NCBI GenBank assembly: GCA_951799425.1
Contig: OX637394.1
Span: 34,446,001-34,510,000, forward strand
Origin: Ilex aquifolium
Taxonomy: Eukaryota > Streptophyta > Magnoliopsida > Aquifoliales > Aquifoliaceae
DNA: 64,000 bases
Reading direction: 5' to 3'
Made by a program: the position numbers and the translations under genes. Below the pieces are notes generated by a model. The model searched no databases. It saw only the letters and a program-made list of their open reading frames with translations, and was not told the origin of the DNA. Of the stretch, positions 54,916-64,000 are shown in pieces; position 1 is the stretch's first letter, and every line of letters starts with the position of its first letter.

Positions 54916-55571
54916 TTTGCGCGAGCCGGGGCTGTCTTGGGCGAGCCTAGGCTGCCTTGGGCGAGCCTGGGACTGCCTTGGGCATCTTGGGCGAGTTTGG
55001 GGCTGTCTTGGGCGAGCCTAGGCTGCCTTGGGCGAGCCAGGACTGCCTTGGGCGCCTTGGGCGAGCCTGGGCACGCGCCTTTTGTGCGCGAGAGAGAGGT
55101 GTTGGGCGCCCATATAGGGGCTGATTTGAGCAGCTTGGGCGAGCAGGAGGCCTTACGAGCTCCCTTGGGTGAGCTCCACTGAAGTAGGTGGCATGGTGGG
55201 CGCCCAGGGGGCTGACTTGGAGCAGTCTATGCGCGATTTGGGTGCTGATTCGGAGCAGATTGGGCGCGATTTGGGCTTCTGGGCACGCTGTCCACGCGGT
55301 GGAGCAGAGAGGCAGGTTGGGTGAGCTTGGGACGTTGATCTGAGCGGCCAAGCAGCTGGTTTAGGCCGGCAGGCAGCTGATCTAATGTAGTCCCTCGGGT
55401 TGCAGACGACATGAGTTTCAAGATCATGCCTAGAGATGGCAAAAATAATGTTATTTTCAACATTAAAATATTTAACATGATTACCTGGAGAGAGAGAGGC
55501 AGACTGCTTACGTGAGTGCAAAGACAAAATCTGAGGATTGCTCGTGAGAGAGCTACACCTTTTGAGACCGA
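54916..55571. other. GC-rich spacer of element I with irregular GGGCGAGCC repeats
   Basis: 54920-55080 is built of loose repeats of CTTGGGCGAGCC/CTGCC. The rest to 55571 has no supported ORF or structure. Confidence 0.6.
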
Positions 55572-56056
55572 GCTTTTGGGCGACCCATGAGAGAGCCCCT
55601 AAGTTGGAGGTTTAGGCTGCTTGCTTGAGAGCAGAGCAGAGGTAGGCCAAGCTTTTTTGGCGACCCGTGAGAGAGCCGCTAAGCTGGAGATAGGTTGCTT
55701 GCTTCAGAGCAGTGCAGGGGCTAAGCTTTTGGCGTCCCGCGAGAGAGCCTGCTCAACTGGAGATATAGGCTGCCTGCTTGAGAGCAGTGCATAGGCTAAG
55801 CTTTTGGCGTCCCGTGAGAGAGCCTGCTCAGCTGGAGATATAGACTGCCTGTTTGAGAACAGTGCAGAGATAGACCATGCTTTTTTGGCGACCCGCGAGA
55901 GAGCCGCTAAGCTGGAGATAGGCTGCCTGCTTCAGAGCAGTGCAATGATAGACCAAGCTTTTCTTGGCGACCCGCGAGAGAGCCGTTAAGCTGGAGATGG
56001 GCTGCCTATTTGAGAACAGTGGAGAGACAGGTCAAGTTTTTGGCGATCCGCGAGAT
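55572..56056. repeat. 72-81-bp tandem repeat, six copies and a part (element I)
   Basis: Units begin near GGCGACCCGCGAGAGAGCC at 55579, 55659, 55731, 55806, 55887, 55966 and 56042. Each continues with CTAAGCTGGAGATAGG and a GAGCAGTGCA stretch. The array starts inside the last codons of the gag frame, as if gag was cut and the array grew from its end. Confidence 0.88.
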
Positions 56057-57113
56057 GATTCACCTCGCCTAGACCTGTTGATTTCCTCAGCATTCATATA
56101 TTTTTGAGCTTTTGCCAATAGTTCTGGCATGCTCTTTGGTGGACGTTTCATCACTGAGAAAAGGAAGCTTGATGACCGGAGGCCTCCCAGGAAGGCGGTC
56201 ATGCTGACCTTTTCATCGGGCTCCTCGACCTGAAGGACCTCCTCGTTAAAATGAGTGAGGTAACTCCTTAAGCTCTCATCTCGGTCCTGCTTTATGCTGA
56301 GCAAGTTGGTGGCAGGCTTCAGTTGGCGGCGTCCTCCAATAAAGTGTGATACGAAGGACCTGCTCAGCTCAATAAATGAGCCAATGGAGGCTGGGGAGAG
56401 CTTGGCGAACCATTGTCGAGCAGATCCCTTCAAGGTGGTTGGGAACGCTCTACACATGATTTCGTCGGGGACGTTGTGCAGTTGCATCAAGGTCTTAAAA
56501 GTTTCAAGGTGGTCCAGTGGATCCTTCTTACCGTCAAAGGTTTCGACTGATGGCATCTTGAATTTTTGAGGAAGTGAGTAGTTAGTCACGTCAGGTTTGA
56601 AAGGTGTGTCGGTTCGACTTACGAGGTAGTCCACTGTTTCGGGTCCCTGTGCCTTCATGGCGTTGAAGACGTTACCCAGCTGATTCTGCACCTCCTTAAT
56701 TTTTTCATCCCATTGATTGGGAGGAGGTCCTCTGGAATTATCACAGAAATGGCTCTTATGCTCCATACTTTGGTTTTCACCCTCATCCTCTTGGAGAGGA
56801 GGGTCTCCACTATGGGGAGCAGGAGCAGGGGCTGGAGGAGGAGGTCCCTCATGGTGGCCCCCCTTGGCTGGGCGCCCAAGGGTGGGGCGCCCGGAGGGGG
56901 AGCTTCTTGATGACCAGGGAGTGGAGCTCCCCTAGCTTGAGGTCCGGGCTGCGCTCCTACTTGTTGCCCGAGCATCAACTGCAGAATCTGTTGGTTCTGG
57001 GCTATAAGTTGTTGCATGGTGTCCAGCATCTGCTGCGCATTTGGGACCGGATTAGCGGGTGGAGGAGGAGCAACCTCCTCTTCTCGCACAGGATTGTCTT
57101 CAAGGGGATTCAT
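56032..57113 (-). pseudogene. Tat-type gag (element I)
   Basis: N-terminus MNPLEDNPVREEEVAPPPPA followed by a Gln-rich helix (QQMLDTMQQLIAQNQQILQL) and a Pro/Gly/Ala-rich part. A frameshift between about 56770 and 56860 leads to the frame with the retrotransposon gag domain: KMPSVETFDGKKDPLDHLET, GSARQWFAKLSPASIGSF, LLSIKQDRDESLRSYLTHFN and AKAQKYMNAEEINRSRRGE. It ends where the 72-81-bp array begins, before any zinc knuckle. Gag would form the particle; this copy is shifted and lacks its nucleocapsid end. Confidence 0.88.
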
Positions 57114-57157
57114 GGATGTGACAGAGAAAATTTTTTAGAAGTGAGAATTTTGTCGAT

Positions 57158-57175
57158 TTCCCACAGACGGCGCCA
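57158..57175 (-). other. Primer-binding site, element I
   Basis: Minus-strand TGGCGCCGTCTGTGGGAA lies three bases inside the LTR. It differs from the tRNA-Asp sites of all other elements. I do not assign the tRNA. Confidence 0.75.
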
Positions 57176-57178
57176 AAC

Positions 57179-57757
57179 TGATGATGAACAAATTGGTTTG
57201 CACACCACAGTCAAGTAATAGTATAAAATGCAATAAAATAAGTAGAGAAAGAGAAGACAAGGTTTATAGTGGTTCGATCAACATGACCTACATCCACTTT
57301 CAATGGCTAAGTTCGCCGAGAATTTTATTAACTCCAGTGTGTTGGGAGAGTACAGAATTACAAGAGGGAAGAGAGATGAGCTTGATCTTTGTGAGATGCA
57401 CCCCAAGTGATGGGGAAGCTTACAATTTATAGTCGTCTGTGCAATAATTGAATGGGTAGTTTGACGGTCATAACGGATTGTAGCAACTTAATAGCTCTAA
57501 ACAGCTTGGCAAACCCTCCTCTCCTTGGCGACCTCTCCTCTCCTCAACCGGCAGGGGGTGCTCTCCAAAGGTCTTGGCCAAATGATGAGAGAATGTTGAC
57601 TCTCTCTAAGCGGCCCGGATGCTCCCTTAGTGGTGTAGCTCCCTAATGAGCTTGACCGGTCTGGACCACTTTGGGCCTGCTTGGTCTCCTGGAGCTTGGG
57701 CTCTTAAATAGTTTTGGGCTTTCCACCCGAATTGGATTATTTGGGCCTGGCCCATCA
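57179..57757 (-). repeat. 5' LTR of element I
   Basis: 579 bp, TGATGGGCCAGG...GTTCATCATCA on the minus strand, complete. F sequence resumes directly after it. Confidence 0.9.
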
Positions 57758-58811
57758 TTTCCTTATCTTTTATGATCACTCATACTCAGCACTAGGAACA
57801 ACCAAGGTAAGGTAGATATTTATCATTTTCATTGGCTTGGTCAAATGTGTGGCATGGAAACGAAATTACAATTAAGGCTCAATCACAGCACTAGGGATAA
57901 AATTTTTACATGAAAAAGGCTAAGGCTCAAAGCAAAACAATGATGGCCTAAGATCATTTCTAAATAAGCATGGGGGAGCATTATACATTTCAAGACAAAG
58001 TCAATCAACTACCCAAATGCACCTAACCAAAACAAGCATAATGAGATTATTGAACAAATTTGGAATTTGAAAAATTGTTCCTTGAGTAAATATAAGTTCC
58101 CTCCAAACAAGGATTGGTATTAAAGCTCACATGGGTTCTTAATCATCTCCACTATTCATGTCAAGCACTAAAATGTGAACTCAATCCGTAAATTGAAAAA
58201 ATTACAAGTTCATGGTGCACTTACGGTTGAGTTCAAAAGCAAACAAGTATGTGATACTCTTAGAAATAGGATAAACTTCTATAATGTTCTCATGTATTCA
58301 AAGTTCAAAATGAAGATCAAGTAATCACAAATCTCATAACCATTAGGATAGAGGAATATAGTTCAATATTGGAACCAAAATTTTTTCAAAATTTTCATAT
58401 TTTCCATTATTCTATACAAAAAGTGGTGGAAAATGTAAATGGTGCACCTCATCCCCCAACTTGAACCATTCATTGTCCTCAATGCACAAGGAATCATGCT
58501 ATGAGAAAAATGAAAGTAACATGGGAAATGAGATACTCCCCATTTTCTTTTTCTTTTTTTCATATATATATATGTACATTAACGAAAAAAAATAAAACAC
58601 AAAGAGTTTGTTGACACCCCCCAACTTAGACTAGAACATGATACCCAATAAGATTTTCTACAATGATGCTCAAAGTGAAATGAGTCCAACTTAGGAAGAG
58701 GTAAACAACCTTCATGCTAAAATCTACACTACAACATCATGAAAATAACAATATACCAATAAAATAAATCTAACTACTATGTACAGGGAAATAAAACAAA
58801 GAGGGCTCATG
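57758..58811 (-). other. Element F, non-coding internal region resumed
   Basis: Continues F after the G/H/I pile-up and is nearly identical to K (62660-63282) as far as 58382. PPT-like tracts at 58450-58462 (one substitution) and 58615-58627 (exact). The hairpin beside the first has one arm damaged. No ORF. Confidence 0.8.
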
Positions 58812-59654
58812 TTAATCCGGCTTCAATTCGGATATGAGCTTGCGCCCATTGATTTTTTTGATTTTAAAATTTTTTTGTTGTATAAATGCCATTTCTATCC
58901 AATCTATCCAACAATACAGAGGATAATAATTCAAAAATCTCAACCAAATAGAGGTATAGGCAAGTTTATGCAATACCAACAATGGAGTATACAATTTCTC
59001 CTTAAAAGTCTCTACACTTAACTCCATTTCAATGCCCTCCCCAAGTTGAAAATTGTGAGTCTCATCACCACTCCTTGATGGCAAAATGACCTTGGGCTCA
59101 TTAGCCTCATGTGAGATAATATCATCATTAAATTTTTCACAATCAAGAGTGGTGGGAGATTCAAAATCAATTTGCATTCCATAGAAATGATCATCCTCAA
59201 TACATTGACTATGCTCAAGATGTTGTTCTTCATGCATAGTAGTTATAGCATTAGTCAATGCAATAACGTCATCTCTAATTTCAGAAAATTGTTGGGCTAC
59301 TTGGGCATTGACTTCCATTTGATATTGCATAAACTCGTAAAGAATATTTTCCAATTCTTGTTCGGTTGAGTCCTCATATGTTGGATAGTGGTAAAATTCA
59401 TTTGATGGTGTGAGATTGGATGAAAAATTATAGGGTTCATTCTCCCAACCATAACTCGAATAACTCGTTGCAACATAATGGTTGGGGTAAAAATTTAAGT
59501 AGTCCAAAACTGAATTTGAACCTTCGCATGCAAAGTCTTGAACCGGATAATTTATTGGGCACTCACTAGTGATGTGCTCATACTCATCACAAATCTTAGA
59601 CACATTTTCATAATATGGGGCATTTAATACATTATCATAAAAATTATAAGACAT
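58812..59654 (-). CDS. Zinc-knuckle-type protein with damaged knuckle (element F)
   Basis: Open frame of about 280 codons from the conserved MSYN start (59654). Colinear with the ORF of C: YPNHYVATSYSSYGWENEPY, FMQYQMEVNAQVAQQFSEIR, LVLHKLAYTSIWLRFLNYY and the end ISELKPD-stop. It has one knuckle whose first cysteine is serine (SKICDEYEHITSEC). A small insertion adds EIRDDV in the coiled part. The frame is intact despite divergence from C, which suggests constraint outside the knuckle. Confidence 0.72.
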   Translation of the reverse strand: MSYNFYDNVLNAPYYENVSKICDEYEHITSECPINYPVQDFACEGSNSVLDYLNFYPNHYVATSYSSYGWENEPYNFSSNLTPSNEFYHYPTYEDSTEQELENILYEFMQYQMEVNAQVAQQFSEIRDDVIALTNAITTMHEEQHLEHSQCIEDDHFYGMQIDFESPTTLDCEKFNDDIISHEANEPKVILPSRSGDETHNFQLGEGIEMELSVETFKEKLYTPLLVLHKLAYTSIWLRFLNYYPLYCWIDWIEMAFIQQKNFKIKKINGRKLISELKPD

Positions 59655-59775
59655 TAAATAAAACAAAAGCTATTTACAAACTATTTACAAAAGAGACGAC
59701 ATACCTTGGCCCGTGATGAAAATCACGAGACTTACCAATGCCGTCCAAAATCACCTTGAACTCGACGCTTAACCT

Positions 59776-59793
59776 TCCCCGGCAACGGCGCCA
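59776..59793 (-). other. Primer-binding site (tRNA-Asp), element F
   Basis: Minus-strand TGGCGCCGTTGCCGGGGA, a perfect match, four bases inside the LTR. Confidence 0.92.
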
Positions 59794-59797
59794 AAAA

Positions 59798-61645
59798 TGC
59801 TTGATCAAAATTGTAGTAGTTCCTAACCTCCTAATATCATCCCTCAATCTGTATATGATGCAGGTGCGAAGGGAGTGTCACTCTCCCTTGGGATGAATTG
59901 GGAAATAGGGCAACGGAATGGTGGATGGAATGAAATGTATGAAATGGAATGTGCGAAATGGACAAAAGTGCTCCCCAAGCGCAAGGAGTCTTTTGCTTGT
60001 CGTTTTTTACTTGGAAAAGTATTCCAAGGTCGTCTCCTTAGGGAAGGAAGGGAATTGTGTGAAGGTGATTTTTGTAAAAATAAAAAGTGTAAAATCTTGT
60101 AGTTGGTTTTGGTGAGTTTTGTTTTTAATGAAAATGCAAGAAAACAAGTGGTGGCTAATCCGAAGGATTCACTCCAATGGGAATCCCAAATCAACTCGAA
60201 GCCTTCCTCGAATAGAGCTTAGATGAACGATTGATTCGTGGGAAGATAGGGTTGAAATGGAGGTGAGGATCTAAGCATAACCCGTGACCAGGCCTACAGG
60301 ATATCAAAGACTCACAACCGCATCCACCCTCAACCTAATCAAACTGAACCATCGTACTCTGAGAGGAGGAAAAAAATTGATTTGAAATGGCACACCCAAG
60401 AGGAGGTCTCCCTTGGATTAGCCAACTTAAAATCTAGCTACTCATACTTGAAGGAAAGACAATGAGGTAATGTAAAGGGGCATAATGAAGAAAGGAAACA
60501 TTGAACTTAACTTAAAGCAAGAAATCTTAAGCTATGAAGAAAAATATTCAGTACCCATTTTAAAGCAAGAAATGAAGAAAACTTGGAAGCAACAATGGTG
60601 AAATCTAAAATGTAGCATTAAACTTGAAATGTACTTGAAGTAAATGACATTAAAGACATTAAATGAAGATTACAAGAGTCTTACAATAAATAACAAGTGA
60701 AAGGATGGAAGAAAATGCAAAAACATAAGCTTTCTATCTACTATTCATCATCTTCTTCCTTGGACTTTCTAAGCTTAGGTAGCCACACTCTTCAAAGCTT
60801 GTGAATGCTGAATATATGGAGTGTGAGAGCTCTGCATTTTCGTCCATGAGGGTCCCCCTAGGTGTGTGATAAGCCTCCCATCCATAGGAGGCTGAGTTGA
60901 TGCATTGCATAGGCTAAGACAAGTCTAGCCTGCAACTCTCCTGGCTGCCCCCTTCTCTCCCATCCCCATTAATGCCATTGCCTTCAAAGTCTTCCACAAG
61001 GGTGTAGGAATCATGTAAATGTGTAAGGGATGTCAGGGGACAAGTGGGGGAATCAATGGTGGGACCCCCAAGAAAGTGGAGCATGGTTTGCAGGTGTTTT
61101 GGGCTGTTCAGCAGACAGTACCGGTACTGTGTACCGGTACCCCGAACTCCAGAGGCGGAACTGTTCCGGTACTGCGTACTGGTACTATTTCTGCTGCGGA
61201 CCAGTTTTTGTAGAATCAACATAACTTTTGATCCAATAGTTCGATTGATCTGAAATTATGACATAATACATAAAACATCCAGATCTACAACTTTCATGTT
61301 TTGCACTTTTTCAGATTCGAAGCAGATCATGGTCAAAAAGGAGGAAAACTGAGGTACTACTACAAAATGGTGTGGGTGCTGATGCCTATGTTACCAAACA
61401 CCAATACCTCCTTGATTTCTTTCACTTTTAAGCCTCCAAATCCTCATGTAATGTGTCCATCTCTTCACCACACATCCACACATAGTTGCAAGGTTCTAAA
61501 ATCCATCATTTATGCTATAATTACCTACAACATCGCAAATTCAACATTATTGACAACTTTGGCTAACTCTAAGTACTTAAATGCAAAAGTTGAGTTAAAA
61601 TGCATGTAATGAGGCCTTCAAATATGCAATATTATGTGCTCATCA
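59798..61645 (-). repeat. LTR shared by elements F and K
   Basis: 1848 bp. It has F's PBS on its left and a PPT with K's internal region on its right, so one LTR serves two internal regions. GTACCGGTAC at 61118 and 61131, beside the conserved block at 61195-61335. U5 stem GGGAG/CTCCC at 59871-59887. Confidence 0.9.
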
Positions 61646-63282
61646 CACCCCCCAACTTAAGCTTTGCTAGTCCCTAGAAAACAAAATGTAAAAAGCAAGG
61701 AAACAAAATAAACATATATTAATTCCACAATTGCATTTAGCATATGCGATAAGCCTTTAAACCCTTAGGTGATCCCTAGTGGACGAGTTTTTTCTCGTGA
61801 AGGTTTCCAGTGAAGGTAACTACAAACTTCTTTTCTTAGTATCCAATATTTAAAGCATATTCCCTTATCCTAACTAGCACTGGGATTTCAAAAATAGCTT
61901 GGTCCAACATACCCGAACTAATCACACATGAAACACATCATAGCCTTAAATGCTATTCTAGAGTATTCACATACACATTCATTTTCAAACTCGTGTGTGT
62001 GTGAAATGAATATGTAATTTAAGCATTTACTCAACGGAATTCACACTCATTTAGCCATTCAAATTCAGCTTTGATGCAAAACTCACCAAGGGTTTCTCTC
62101 AACAATGAATCACACTATGATTATCTTGGCATGCTCTCCATGTGTATATGTGAGATATAATCTTGTGCTCAAAACGAAATATACTCACATATAATCCAAA
62201 AATGAAGCACATGCATAAAAATGAAACAACATTGACATAATCTCATGAAATGAATGCTAGGGCATTAGATAGCAAACCAACTTCTCTTTTTCTTTAAAAA
62301 GTATGCATCCCCATGCTTCTCTAGATCATTTAGGACTTTGACGGGTTATAATGAGGCCTTGGGGTGATATTGAGGCAAATGAAATGAAGGATATAGGGTA
62401 ACAAAGAGGGTTGTTCCGAGTGAATGACATTTATTTCAAAAAGATCTCCCTTTTATGGGATTTTTAGGCTAACCCCATCACCGCACTCTTTGTTTCATTT
62501 CTTTCTTTTCCTTAACATTTTCCTTTTTTCTTTGATTCTTTTCTTCTTTTTCACTCCTTTTTTCTCCTTTTCTTTGATTTTCATTCTTTTTCGTTCAACT
62601 CTTTGAGTTTCAATTTCATTCATCCCTTTTGTTTGAGTTTCCACACCATACTTCCTTCTCTTTTATGATCACTCATACTCAGCACTAGGAACAACCAAGG
62701 TAAGGTAGATATTTATCATTTTCATTGGTTTGGTCAAATGTGTGGCATGGAAACGAATTTACAATTAAGGCTCAATCACGGCACTAGGGATAAAAATTTT
62801 GCAAGAAAAAGGCTAAGGCTCAAAGCAAAACAAAGATGGCCTAAGATCATTTCTAAATAAGCATGGGGGAGCATTATGCATTTCAAGACAAAGTCAATCA
62901 ACTACTCAAATGCACCTAACCAAAACAAGCATAATGAGATTATTGAACAAATTTGGAATTTGAAAAATTGTTCCTTGAGTAAATGTAAGTTCCCTCCAAA
63001 CAAGGATTGGTATTAAAGCTCACATGGGTTCTTAATCATCTCCACTATTCATGTTAAGCACTAAAATGTGAACTCAATCCGTAAATTGAAAAAATTACAA
63101 GTTCATGGTGCACTTACGGTTGAGTTCAAAAGCAAACAAGTATGTGATACTCTTAGAAATAGGATAAACTTCTATAATGTTCTCATGTATTCAAAGTTCA
63201 AAATGAAGATCAAGTAATCACAAATCTCATAACCATTAGGATAGTGGAATATAGTTCAATATTGGAACCAAAATTTTTTCAA
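61646..63282 (-). other. Element K, PPT and non-coding internal region (truncated)
   Basis: Starts with the PPT (61646-61658) and is nearly identical to F's 43183-44005 and 57758-58382, including the stretch F lost between them (62470-62660). The ACGAG/CTCGT hairpin is near 61780-61800. It ends abruptly at about 63282, at a run of T followed by viral sequence, before its internal PPT copies and ORF. No ORF here. Confidence 0.82.
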
Positions 63283-63850
63283 TTTACGGATTTATAACAT
63301 TCAACATCTTTATTTTTCTTGTCTTTTTTATCAGACTTTTTCCCTGGGTTTTTCTTATAAGTTTTACGCTTATAAGATTTCCTAGGTTTCTTGTAAAACT
63401 CTTCTTTCTGGAAGTGTTTTTTACTACGTTTGTGATTAGATTTGCTTTTGCTATAAGGCTTGTGTGACTTGTGGGACTTGTGTTTTCTGCTAGATGGTGC
63501 TACTGACTGGATACCATATTGTTCACATAAATCACCCATTTCATATTTAGCCTTTTTCTTATCATCTTTTAGCTGTTTGCTAATCTTCATATCAATACAC
63601 ATCCTAAGACCTTCTTTCTGGATAGTATTGATAAGTTCTCCATAGGTTAGTGAATCATACTCAATGATTCCTGTTTCTTTGGCAAGGGCTTCTCTAATCT
63701 TATGGGCAAAGAGATTAGGTAAACCGTTTACAAATTTCTCTTTCCATAATGATTTGTTACAGTCCTGACGGAACATAACTCTGGAAATAAACACATCTTT
63801 GTACCATCTAAAGTCACTAAGTGTGGGGCACCTGAGGTTACTGAGGTGGT
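63283..63850 (-). pseudogene. Endogenous caulimovirid coat-protein fragment
   Basis: A minus-strand open frame of about 188 codons matches the C-terminal half of a plant pararetrovirus (Caulimoviridae) coat protein. It has a conserved part with RWYKDVFISRVMF, LWKEKFVNGLPNLFAHKIRE and YDSLTYGELI, then a Cys-bearing stretch KYEMGDLCEQYGI, and a long Lys/His/Arg-rich tail. The tail normally leads into a CX2C zinc knuckle, but the sequence breaks after its first cysteine, at the junction with K. The other end is cut by the LTR of L at 63850, so the coat N-terminus and all other viral genes are absent. The genus cannot be told from this piece. It is a non-functional genomic fragment. Confidence 0.83.
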
Positions 63851-64000
63851 TGATGAGCACAAAATATTGTATATTTGAAGGCCTCATTACATGCATTTTA
63901 ACTCAACTTTTGCATATAAGTACTTAGTGTTAGCCAATTTTATGAATAATGTTGAATTTTCAATGTTGCAAGTTTTTATAGCTTAAATGATTGATTTTAG
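63851..64000 (+). repeat. Start of another LTR (element L), running off the window
   Basis: TGATGAGCACAAAATATTG and the following 130 bp match the 5' ends of the A and C LTRs. Plus orientation, cut by the window end. Confidence 0.88.

Larger units (their letters stand above)
53493..57757 (-). mobile_element. Tat-type gag-only LTR element I
   Basis: Two LTR copies enclose a PPT, GC-rich repeats, a gag frame and a PBS of a type different from the Athila elements. No protease, RT or integrase. It resembles the gag-only terminal-repeat elements (TR-GAG type) described in plants. The left LTR lacks its outer 74 bp because H inserted there and a later deletion removed the rest. Confidence 0.85.

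Noticed and set aside
1-64000. Host protein-coding genes, rRNA, snoRNA or microRNA loci
   Set aside because: All supported coding sequence belongs to transposable elements or the virus fragment; no host-like exon or RNA gene could be recognised.

Overview
The window is plant nuclear DNA made almost entirely of nested LTR retrotransposons. No host gene, rRNA or tRNA gene was found. The evidence is the Athila-type Ty3/gypsy gag-pol proteins, primer-binding sites complementary to the 3' end of plant tRNA-Asp, a Tat-type gag, Athila 'ORF3' (plant transposon protein) reading frames and a fragment of a plant pararetrovirus (Caulimoviridae). The host is a flowering plant; I cannot name the species. 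Elements are lettered here for reference.

Layout. D is an old autonomous Athila-like element on the minus strand. It runs in from the left edge (1-1571, integrase and RNase H), is split by A, resumes at 18740-22916 (RNase H/RT/protease/gag/PBS and the end of its LTR), is split again by E, and ends in a shortened LTR at 42949-43182. A (1572-18739, plus strand) is non-autonomous. It sits in D's RNase H region and is itself split by B (7855-18312, minus strand), a very young non-autonomous element with an intact gag-protease and an intact ORF3 but no RT or integrase. E (22917-42943, minus strand, TSD atgat) is a complete but decayed autonomous Athila-like element. Its ORF3 is split by C (25712-32482, plus strand, TSD tagac), a non-autonomous element with an intact zinc-knuckle ORF. 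From 43183 to 61645 lies F, a non-autonomous minus-strand element broken by a pile-up of G (44006-50160), H (50161-53492, an Athila gag-protease and LTR) and I (53493-57757, a Tat-type gag-only element with tandem repeats). F's 5' LTR (59798-61645) runs directly into a second internal region, K (61646-63282). K stops at a 568-bp caulimovirid coat-protein fragment (63283-63850), and the start of a further LTR, L, begins at 63851.

How they work together. A, C, F, G and K have LTRs, PBS and PPT akin to the autonomous D/E type but lack RT and integrase, so they are probably mobilised in trans. B looks the same in principle, carrying its own gag, protease and ORF3. No copy here has an intact polymerase.

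The most unusual signals are non-coding. (1) Family-specific palindromes (GTACCGGTAC, CTACCGGTAG, CAGCGCTG, CCGTCCGGACGG) are clustered just upstream of the LTR TATA region, and the same cassette recurs inside E (upstream of ORF3) and inside G. (2) A 13-base polypurine tract is repeated two further times inside the non-autonomous elements, one copy beside a hairpin. (3) Several hairpins show compensatory changes between copies. (4) A short ORF of tandem zinc knuckles without a capsid domain is kept in four elements, and its C-terminus ends at the same ELKPD-stop as B's gag-protease.
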